Source: CAVQCJ01 sp963771835
Lineage (GTDB): Bacteria > Actinomycetota > Actinomycetes > Prado026
Length of the DNA stretch: 64,000 bases
Direction of reading: 5' to 3'
Assembly: GCA_963771835.1 (NCBI GenBank)
Contig: CAVYVA010000002.1
Location: forward strand, 434,001-498,000
Below are positions 46,230 to 54,722 of the stretch, in pieces (within the stretch, counting starts at the first letter, position 1; each line of letters begins with the position of its first letter). The notes beneath the pieces are model-generated. The model was not told where the DNA came from, made no database searches, and was given only the letters and a program-made list of their open reading frames with translations. Both the position numbers and the translations under genes were made by a program.

Positions 46230-46843
46230 GCCGGCGGCGCCTCGTACTTCTTCCGGTTGATCCTCAGCACCTCGCCGAGCGTGGCCCAGTACGGGCCGCC
46301 GAGCCGCGCGACCGGGCCGAGCAGGCGCACGTCCACCCGCCCGTCCACGACGATCGACTCGGCGATGGCGATCCGGACGACCCGCCCGAACACCACGGTC
46401 GACGCCGCCTCGTCGGTGCCGAACGGGTGGAACCCGACCACGACGCACTCGAGGGCCACCGGCGAGTCGCGGACCCGCGGCGGTGCGACCAGGGCCGACG
46501 GCTCGCGCTCGACCCCGACGGTGTCGAACTCCCCCATCGCCCGCGGGTAGTCCGTGGCGGTCTCGTTGACCACCAGGGCGAGCGCCTCGGTGGCCACGTT
46601 GACCACGAACTCGCCGGTCTCCTCGACGTTGCGCAGCGTGTCCTTGCGCCCGACCGAGGTGAACTGCACGACCGGCGGAGCCTGGCTGGCGACGGTGAAG
46701 AACGAGTGCGGGGCGAGGTTGTCGACGCCGGTCGCCGACCGGCTGGACACCCACGCGATGGGCCGCGGCACGACGACCTGGGTGAGCCAGGAGTAGCTGG
46801 CCCGAGGGCCGATCTCGGCCGGGTCGAGCTCGAGGCGGGTCAC
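46226..46843 (-). CDS. Flavin reductase family protein
   Basis: 205-residue FMN-binding split barrel. Typical segments are YSWLTQVVVPRPIAWVSSR, NLAPHSFFTVASQAPPVVQF, KDTLRNVEETGEFVVNVAT and RLGGPYWATLGEVLRINRKK. This group differs from the HpaC-like protein at 15.7 kb and may act as an NAD(P)H:FMN oxidoreductase or an FMN-bound protein of unknown partner. GTG 46843 follows GGGAGG. Its stop overlaps the DUF4245 start. Confidence 0.85.
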   Translation of the reverse strand: MTRLELDPAEIGPRASYSWLTQVVVPRPIAWVSSRSATGVDNLAPHSFFTVASQAPPVVQFTSVGRKDTLRNVEETGEFVVNVATEALALVVNETATDYPRAMGEFDTVGVEREPSALVAPPRVRDSPVALECVVVGFHPFGTDEAASTVVFGRVVRIAIAESIVVDGRVDVRLLGPVARLGGPYWATLGEVLRINRKKYEAPPA

Positions 46844-46959
46844 GGTCCCAGCCTCCCAGACCCCCGATCGGCTGAGGATGGCGCGTCCGGGCGCTGAGTA
46901 CGATCCCGGGCAGCCGAGAGCGCGCCGTCCGCGCGCCCCGAGCGGAGGGACCTGGCGCG

Positions 46960-47976
46960 ATGACCTCGACCGCAGCGGCAGGCCCGCACGGGCCTGGGGC
47001 GCCCGACCGCAACCTGGCCCTCGAGCTGGTCCGGGTCACCGAGGCGGCCGCCATGGCCGCGGGCCGCTGGGTCGGGCGCGGCGACAAGAACGGTGCGGAC
47101 GGGGCCGCCGTCAACGCGATGCGCCGGTTGATCTCCTCGGTGTCGATGAACGGTGTCGTGGTGATCGGCGAAGGCGAGAAGGACCAGGCGCCGATGCTGT
47201 TCAACGGCGAGCGGGTCGGTACCGGTGAGGGCCCGGAGGCGGACGTCGCCGTCGACCCCATCGACGGGACGACGTTGTGCGCGAAGGGGATGAACAACGC
47301 GCTGGCTGTGATGGCCGTCGCCCCGCGCGGGTCGATGTTCGACCCCTCGGCGGTCTTCTACATGGAGAAGCTCGTCACCGGCCCGGAGGCGGCCGGGTTC
47401 GTCGACATCACCGCCCCGGTCGCGGAGAACATCCGCCGGGTGGCCGCGGCGAAGGGCGAGACGGCCGCCGAGATCACGGTCTGCATCCTGGACCGGCCGC
47501 GGCACGACCGGCTCGCCGCCGACGTCCGCGCGACCGGCGCCCGGATCAAGTTCATCACCGACGGCGACGTCGCGGGCGCGATCATGGCCGCCCGTGAGGG
47601 GACCGGCATCGACATGCTCGTCGGCATCGGCGGAACCCCGGAGGGGATCATCTCGGCCTGCGCCATGCGCTGCCTGGGTGGGGTGATCCAGGGCCGGCTG
47701 TGGCCGCGGGACGAGGACGAGCGGCGCAAGGCGCTGGACGCCGGGCACGACCTGGACCGGGTCCTGGTGACCGACGACCTGGTGACCAGCGACGACGTCT
47801 TCTTCGTCGCCACCGGCATCACCGACGGCGAGCTGCTGCGCGGCGTGCGCTACCACGGGCGCGGGTCGGAGACGCACTCGCTGGTGATGCGCTCACGCAG
47901 CGGCACCATCCGCGAGATCAGCAGCGAGCACCGGCTCGACAAGCTCAGCGAGTACGCCGACGTCGACTACCGCTGA
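46960..47976 (+). CDS. glpX: Fructose-1,6-bisphosphatase class II
   Basis: 338 residues. The metal-binding signature is VVIGEGEKDQAPMLFNGERV with VAVDPIDGTTLCAKGMNNAL, then KFITDGDVAGAI, GIGGTPEGIISACAMRCLGG. It removes the 1-phosphate of fructose 1,6-bisphosphate in gluconeogenesis; in actinobacteria this is usually the only FBPase. GGAGGG at 46944-46949 precedes ATG 46960. Context (two fumarases, phoH2) matches the mycobacterial order. Confidence 0.96.
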   Translation: MTSTAAAGPHGPGAPDRNLALELVRVTEAAAMAAGRWVGRGDKNGADGAAVNAMRRLISSVSMNGVVVIGEGEKDQAPMLFNGERVGTGEGPEADVAVDPIDGTTLCAKGMNNALAVMAVAPRGSMFDPSAVFYMEKLVTGPEAAGFVDITAPVAENIRRVAAAKGETAAEITVCILDRPRHDRLAADVRATGARIKFITDGDVAGAIMAAREGTGIDMLVGIGGTPEGIISACAMRCLGGVIQGRLWPRDEDERRKALDAGHDLDRVLVTDDLVTSDDVFFVATGITDGELLRGVRYHGRGSETHSLVMRSRSGTIREISSEHRLDKLSEYADVDYR

Positions 47977-48002
47977 CGGCGGACGCCGCCGGAGTCCGGG
48001 CT

Positions 48003-48908
48003 TCACAGCGTCAGGTCCAGCTTCAGCGTGAGGAACGCGTCCCGGTCGACCTGCGCGCGCGTGGTCAGCTGGTGGTCGGCGGTCGGGTAGAGGACCACCT
48101 GCGCCTGCGGGTCGGCCGTCGTGAAGCGGTCGCGGACGGCCTCCGGCACATACACGTCCTGGCCGGCCCACTGCAGCAGCAGCCGCGGGCCGAGCCGGGC
48201 CACGTGCCGCACCGGCTGCAGCCCGTGGAACAAGGCGTTGTACGTCCGCGCCTTCGCGCCGGTATAGCCGAGCCAGTACGTCGAGAACCAGTTCCCCCAC
48301 GTCGCGTCCGGGGCCGAGAAGACCGCGGCGGCGAGATCCGGGTGCAGGTCGGCGATCAGCGAGCCGTACATCGCACCGTAGTCGTGACCGACCAGCGCGA
48401 CCCGCTTCGGGTCGACGCTGCGGACCCGCTCGAGCAGGCGGAGCGCAGCGTCGAACGCCTGCCGCTGCTCGATGACCGTCTCGACGTCGGAGGCGTCGCC
48501 GACGGGGTCGGCCTTCCACGGGAAGCCGCCCTGCGGCAGCAGCGAGACCGCCCCGTGCGAGGCCAGGTCGATCGCCTCGGAGAGGAACTCGGTCCGGTCC
48601 GAGTGGATCTGCCCGAGCCAGTGCAGGAACAGGATCCCGGCGCGGCTGCGCGGCGCGGCGTCGCCCGCCTCGTGCACGAGGTAGGCCGGCACCGACGCCT
48701 GGCCGGGCACCGGCACGAGCACGTCCTCGACGATGACCCGTCCGACCGACTGGACGGCCGAGTCGGCCACCGACCTGGCCGCGGAACGACTGGCCGTGGC
48801 CCCGGACGCGGCCGGGGCCACCCCGAGGGCGACCACCGCCGCGGTGCCGACCGCCGCGGTCACTGTGACCCACCTGGCACGGCCCATCATCCCTCCCGTG
48901 CTCGTCAC
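48003..48908 (-). CDS. Secreted alpha/beta hydrolase with Asp at the nucleophile elbow
   Basis: 301 residues. A Sec signal (RWVTVTAAVGTAAVVALGV, cleavage near PAASGATA) precedes an alpha/beta hydrolase fold: LFLHWLGQIHSDRTEF at the oxyanion loop, elbow VALVGHDYGAMYGSL, acid around WAGQDVYVPEAV and His in PTADHQLTTR. The elbow reads G-H-D-Y-G, so the nucleophile position is Asp, as in epoxide hydrolases and haloalkane dehalogenases, not Ser or Cys as in esterases or dienelactone hydrolases. GTG 48908 begins inside an inverted repeat; ATG 48890 or 48887 are alternative starts. Substrate unknown. Confidence 0.75.
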   Translation of the reverse strand: MTSTGGMMGRARWVTVTAAVGTAAVVALGVAPAASGATASRSAARSVADSAVQSVGRVIVEDVLVPVPGQASVPAYLVHEAGDAAPRSRAGILFLHWLGQIHSDRTEFLSEAIDLASHGAVSLLPQGGFPWKADPVGDASDVETVIEQRQAFDAALRLLERVRSVDPKRVALVGHDYGAMYGSLIADLHPDLAAAVFSAPDATWGNWFSTYWLGYTGAKARTYNALFHGLQPVRHVARLGPRLLLQWAGQDVYVPEAVRDRFTTADPQAQVVLYPTADHQLTTRAQVDRDAFLTLKLDLTL

Positions 48909-48981
48909 GTCAGCATCAAGAGACCCTGAGATGCTGACGGACTCTAGAGTCGGTAGCCTGAGGCGTCAAGCAACTGACGCC
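48908..48981. repeat. Cluster of three inverted repeats between divergent genes
   Basis: Repeat 1: CGTCAGCATC (48908-48917) and GATGCTGACG (48930-48939), perfect. Repeat 2: palindrome GACTCTAGAGTC (48940-48951). Repeat 3: GGCGTCA (48962-48968) and TGACGCC (48975-48981). The half-word CGTCA/TGACG recurs four times. The array fills the gap between the hydrolase and the zinc-finger regulator and is a strong candidate operator region. Confidence 0.6.
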
Positions 48982-49014
48982 GGGCGAAGAACCGGGGCTG
49001 GGAGGCAGGAGTAC

Positions 49015-49629
49015 GTGGCCGAGCGCAGGGTCTTCCCGGCCGAGTGGCTGGCCTCACCGCTCCCGAGCTCTTCCGGCACCGGCAGCGCCCCCGGCGCCGT
49101 CGGTGATCTCGACCTCGTCGTCCTGCTCGTCAACTCCCTGGACCTGCTCGCGGCCGAGCCGGACCGGCTCGGCGACCTGACCTGGTTCGGCACCGCCCTG
49201 CGCCAGACCGGTCACCGCGCACTGGCCGACCAGCTCACCGACCGCGACCTGCCCGCCCTGCGGCAGCTGCGCGAAGACCTGCGGTCGGTGTTCGAGTCCG
49301 CCGACCCCGCTGCGGTGGCCGAGCACCTGAACGCGATGCTCCGGCGCAGCCGGGCGGTGCCGGTCCTCGTGCCGGACGCCGACCGGCTCCGGCTGGCCGT
49401 GGCTCCGGACCGCATCGGCTCCGACGCGCTGCTCGCGCGGCTGCCCGCGGCGCTGGCGGCGTACGTCGCCGAGCACGGCCTCGCCCGGCTCGGCATCTGC
49501 GGTTCGGACCCGTGCCGGTGCGCGTTCGTCGACCGCACCAGGGCCGGTACCCGTCGGTACTGCTGCGGCTGGTGCAACGACCGGCGGGCGGCGCGCGCCT
49601 ACCGCCGGCGCCGTGCGGGCGGCGCCTGA
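49015..49629 (+). CDS. CGNR-like zinc-finger transcriptional regulator
   Basis: 204 residues. The N-terminal part has the ABATE-like ligand domain pattern (DLDLVVLLVNSLDLLAAEP, LPALRQLREDLRSVFESAD). The C-terminal ~45 residues are a zinc-binding module, GICGSDPCRCAFVDRTRAG, then RRYCCGWCNDRRAARAYRRR. The usual CGNR is CNDR here, but the four Cys spacing and basic tail are kept. Such proteins are thought to be stress or substrate-responsive regulators. GTG 49015 has GGAGG and AGGAG at 49001-49010. The divergent hydrolase and the 48908-48981 repeats are the likely targets (inference). Confidence 0.8.
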   Translation: MAERRVFPAEWLASPLPSSSGTGSAPGAVGDLDLVVLLVNSLDLLAAEPDRLGDLTWFGTALRQTGHRALADQLTDRDLPALRQLREDLRSVFESADPAAVAEHLNAMLRRSRAVPVLVPDADRLRLAVAPDRIGSDALLARLPAALAAYVAEHGLARLGICGSDPCRCAFVDRTRAGTRRYCCGWCNDRRAARAYRRRRAGGA

Positions 49630-49666
49630 CCAGCAGCAGCGTCTCCCGCCGCGGCCACGGCGACGG

Positions 49667-50062
49667 TCAGGCAGGCGGCGCGAAGAACTCGAGCGCGATG
49701 TTGTCCGGGTCGCGGAAGGACAGTCCCGAGCCGTAGGACGCGTCCACGATCCCGCCGTGAGGGACGCCCAGTTCGTCCAGCCGCCCGGCCCACTTCTCCA
49801 GCTCGGTCCGGCTCGCACACGCGAACGCCACATGGTCCAGACCCGGACGGCGCGCGTCGAACGCGTCGCTGCTGGTCAGCGCCGGGAACTGGTGGAGTCC
49901 GACCAGGTTCCCCGGCCCCACCGCCCACACGACGTGCCGGAACGGCCCGGTGTCCTCGTCGAGGACCGGCTTCGCGCCGAAGAGAGCCTCGTACCAAGGA
50001 ATGCTCCGGTCGAGATCGGTGACTGTCACCGCCACATGGCCAAGCCCAGGGAACGTCGACAT
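49667..50062 (-). CDS. VOC/glyoxalase superfamily protein
   Basis: 131 residues with the paired beta-alpha-beta-beta-beta modules of the vicinal oxygen chelate fold: GLGHVAVTVTDLDRSIPWYE, then PGLDHVAFACASRTELEKWA, ending LSFRDPDNIALEFFAPP. Metal ligands would be the His of GHVAVTV and DHVAFA and the final Glu. These include dioxygenases, glyoxalases and antibiotic-binding proteins; substrate not predictable. ATG 50062 follows GAGGAG. Convergent with the zinc-finger gene. Confidence 0.85.
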   Translation of the reverse strand: MSTFPGLGHVAVTVTDLDRSIPWYEALFGAKPVLDEDTGPFRHVVWAVGPGNLVGLHQFPALTSSDAFDARRPGLDHVAFACASRTELEKWAGRLDELGVPHGGIVDASYGSGLSFRDPDNIALEFFAPPA

Positions 50063-50230
50063 GCGCGTCTCCTCACCATTTGTCGCAGCACCGACTCCGG
50101 TACCGCACCCGATACCGGGCCAACGCCGCTGCCGGATGGCCGGTTCACCGATCGCATTGTGCTCCTGGTCACGTCAAGTCGGACCGGCGACGGCCTAGCC
50201 TCGCGCCGTCGGCAGGAGCACGCTGTCCCC

Positions 50231-51208
50231 GTGCGGGTTCGGGCGGTGGTCTCGGCGGGGGCCTCGATGGTGTGCGCGGCTGTGCTCGCGGTGCCCGCCC
50301 CTGTCGCCGGCGCGGCGACGCCGGCCCCGGTGGTGTGGGGCGCGACCGTGCGGTTCACCGGGAACCAGACGCCGCTGCAGGCGGTGCAGGCGTTCCAGGC
50401 GAAGGTGGGCCAGACCCTGCGTGCCACCCGCGACTTCCTGTTCTGGGACTCGCCGTTCCCCACCGCGTACGAGGTCGGTCTGCGGGCCCAGGGGACGACG
50501 ATCGTGCTTTCGGTCGCGACCCGGACCCGCAGCGGCACCGGGCAGCCGTGGGCGTCGATCGCGGCGGCGCGCCCCGGCTCCGCGCTGTACACGCAGATGC
50601 AGTCGTGGGCCGACCGCGTCCGCGACTTCGGCGCACCGATGTGGGTGACGATGCAGCACGAGCCCGAGGAGGCCGGGAACAACGCGCTGGGGACCCAGGC
50701 CGCCTACATCGCGGCGTGGCGGAACTGGGTGTCGGTGTTCCGGGCCGAAGGCGCGACCAACGTGCACTTCATGTTCATCACGACGGCGTACGGCTACACC
50801 GTCAAGCCCGCGAACCGCAAGTACGTGCCGGCGTTCTACCCCGGGGACGACGTCGTCGACGGGATCGCCGTGGATGCGTACAACTGGTTCAACTGCCCGA
50901 ACCACCCGACCGTGCCGTGGAACTCGTTGCAGTTCCTCATCCGCGGCCAGCTGGCGTTCGCGGCCGCGCACCCGGGCGAGCAGCTGTGGATCACGGAGTT
51001 CGCCTCCGTGAACGACCCGGCGAACCCGTCCAGGCGGGCGCAGTGGATCGCCGACGCGCAGGCGCTGTTCCAGACGGCGCCGTACTCCGGCTACCGCGGC
51101 GTCATGTACTTCGACCTGAACAAGGCCTGCGACTGGCGCGTCGAGACGTCGCCGTCCGCGCTGGCCGCTTTCGCCGCGATGGGGGCCGACCCGTACTACG
51201 CGGGCTAG
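50231..51208 (+). CDS. Secreted glycoside hydrolase-like protein (GH26-like TIM barrel)
   Basis: 325 residues. A Sec signal (VVSAGASMVCAAVLAVPAPV) ends near VAGAATPAP. The mature domain has a TIM-barrel glycosidase pattern: candidate acid/base in APMWVTMQHEPEEAGNN and candidate nucleophile Glu in EQLWITEFASVNDP, with FWDSPFPTAYEVG and VDAYNWFNCPNHP between. This resembles GH26 mannanase-like and related actinobacterial exported proteins, but family assignment by eye is tentative. GTG 50231 follows CAGGAGC with 11-base spacing. A small hairpin (51207-51212 with 51218-51223) follows the stop. Confidence 0.7.
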   Translation: MRVRAVVSAGASMVCAAVLAVPAPVAGAATPAPVVWGATVRFTGNQTPLQAVQAFQAKVGQTLRATRDFLFWDSPFPTAYEVGLRAQGTTIVLSVATRTRSGTGQPWASIAAARPGSALYTQMQSWADRVRDFGAPMWVTMQHEPEEAGNNALGTQAAYIAAWRNWVSVFRAEGATNVHFMFITTAYGYTVKPANRKYVPAFYPGDDVVDGIAVDAYNWFNCPNHPTVPWNSLQFLIRGQLAFAAAHPGEQLWITEFASVNDPANPSRRAQWIADAQALFQTAPYSGYRGVMYFDLNKACDWRVETSPSALAAFAAMGADPYYAG

Positions 51209-51233
51209 GCCCGCGCTGGGCCTGACACGAGGT

Positions 51234-52886
51234 TCAGCCGATGACCACCCGCACGGTCACGTCGGAGTCGCCACCGGACGTCGTCGCGGACAGCCCGACC
51301 GCCTTGAGGTTCTGCAGCTCCGGGGAGCCCACGGTCGTGCCGGACGCCTTCAGCGACGACCAGAGCTTGACCAGGTTCACGTAGAGGATCGCCTGGGCGT
51401 GGTCCGGGTCGGCCACGGCGGCCCGGAAGAGGTCGCTGTCGGTGACCTTGGCCGCCGACGCGCTGTCCTTGCCCGCCGCGACGACGTCGTCGGACGAGCC
51501 CACGTACAGGGTGTCGCCGTCGACCGTGGTCGAGATGCCGAGCACGCTGTCCGGCCCGGCCAGCGCGAGCAGCTTGTCGAGCACCGCCTTGCCGGCCTGT
51601 GGGTCTTTGGAGGTGGCCGTGGCCAGGACCGACGGCGTCCCGGTGGGGTCGCCGCCGACGCTCAGCGTCAGCTGGTCCCCGACCAGCGCGACCAGGTCGT
51701 CGGGCAGCGTGAGCCCGGCCTGCCGGGCCTGGTCGGCGATGTCGGAGTAGCCGGGCAGCGAGCTGAGCTGCTTCCACTGCTCGGACACCGAGCGGCCGTA
51801 GCCGGAGACCGCGAGGACGGCGAAGGCGTCCGGCGCCACGTGCGCCAGCTTCACCGGCGGGGCCGGCGGGGCGGACGACGCGGCCCCGAACGTCCGCATC
51901 CGCATCTCGACCGACTCGTCTGCGGCGTGGATGCCGAGCACCCAGCGCCCCTTCCAGCTCGCGCCGAGCATCGCGTCCAGCTGCCCGCTGTCGACGCCGG
52001 CGACGTTGCCGAGCGAGTCCTTGAGCAGCTGGCCGGCCTTGGCGGCGTCGACCCAGGCGGTGACGACCTGGTCCGAGCCGAGCGAGTCGACGTCGGAGGT
52101 GAAGCGGGAGTCGGCCGCCAGCGACGACTTCTGACCGTCGGCGACGATCCGGGCCGCGCCCCTCGCCGAGTCCGGGGTGACGACGAGGTAGCCGTCGGCG
52201 AAGGCGAAGCCCAGGTGGTCCGAGCCGTGCGCGCGCAGCTTGGTCATCGCGGCGGTGGCGGCCTGCTCGTCGGTCTCCTGCACGACGAGCACGCCGTCGA
52301 CAGGGCTGCCGCCGGTGCCCGAGCCCGCCGGCGCCGGTACGGCCGCGACCGCGAACCGCTTGCCCAGCCAGGGCTGGACGTCCTTGCCGAAGTCGAGCGC
52401 GTCGCCGGAACTGCCGGACTCGGACAGGCGCCGGACCAGCCAGTCGCCGAAGTCGGCGTCGGTGGACTTCAGGCCGGAGCTGTCCGGGAACTTGTGCAGC
52501 AGGTTGAGCAGGGCGAGCTTCTGGCCCGCTGACGGGTCGAGGTCGACCTCGGCGAAGGCGACCGTGCCGGCCGGCAGGACCTCGGCCGGCTGCGGGCCGT
52601 TGCCGTTGAGCCGGGACCAGGCCGCGTACGCGCCACCGGCCGTCACCAGCACGGCGGCGGCGGTGATCCCGGCGACCAGCGCCCGGCTGCGGCGCCGACC
52701 GGTCGGGGCGCCGCCGTCGGTGCCGTCGCCGCCCGGCAGCACCGACCAGGTCGGCGCGGTGACGCTGTCGAGGACCTCCGGCGCCCACGGAGGTGGCAGG
52801 GCGGCAGGCGGCGACATCTCGGTCCCGCCGCTCGCGGCGACCGGGTCCGGTCCGCCTGCGGGCTCCCCCGTCACGTGCTCGTCCAC
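51234..52886 (-). CDS. DUF3352 membrane-anchored protein
   Basis: 550 residues: a Pro-rich cytoplasmic segment, one membrane helix (ALVAGITAAAVLVTAGGAYA), then a large external DUF3352 domain (EVLPAGTVAFAEVDLDPSAG, SLKSTDADFGDWLVRRLSES-like start and repeated ADGYLVVTPDSARGAARIVA, DTLYVGSSDDVVAAGKDS). Family members occur across actinobacteria with no assigned function. GTG 52886 follows GGAGGG. It is convergent with the glycosidase gene and divergent from fumA. Confidence 0.82.
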   Translation of the reverse strand: MDEHVTGEPAGGPDPVAASGGTEMSPPAALPPPWAPEVLDSVTAPTWSVLPGGDGTDGGAPTGRRRSRALVAGITAAAVLVTAGGAYAAWSRLNGNGPQPAEVLPAGTVAFAEVDLDPSAGQKLALLNLLHKFPDSSGLKSTDADFGDWLVRRLSESGSSGDALDFGKDVQPWLGKRFAVAAVPAPAGSGTGGSPVDGVLVVQETDEQAATAAMTKLRAHGSDHLGFAFADGYLVVTPDSARGAARIVADGQKSSLAADSRFTSDVDSLGSDQVVTAWVDAAKAGQLLKDSLGNVAGVDSGQLDAMLGASWKGRWVLGIHAADESVEMRMRTFGAASSAPPAPPVKLAHVAPDAFAVLAVSGYGRSVSEQWKQLSSLPGYSDIADQARQAGLTLPDDLVALVGDQLTLSVGGDPTGTPSVLATATSKDPQAGKAVLDKLLALAGPDSVLGISTTVDGDTLYVGSSDDVVAAGKDSASAAKVTDSDLFRAAVADPDHAQAILYVNLVKLWSSLKASGTTVGSPELQNLKAVGLSATTSGGDSDVTVRVVIG

Positions 52887-53006
52887 GACCTATCTCCCTC
52901 CCTGGGCCGGCGCAGGTCAGCACCGGGGAGCGGACATCATGCCTGGCCCGCCCCGTCCTTGTTTCGGCCCCACGCACCCGTGCCTGTACCGGCTGCCGCG
53001 GGAACC

Positions 53007-53012
53007 TACGCT
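53007..53012 (+). promoter_or_regulatory. -10 hexamer of a leaderless promoter (fumarase)
   Basis: TACGCT, six bases before ATG 53019. Confidence 0.62.
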
Positions 53013-53018
53013 GGGGCC

Positions 53019-54686
<1,668 letters not shown>

Positions 54687-54722
54687 GCCTGGGTCGTCCG
54701 CGGGCGCGGCAGGATGGGGCGC

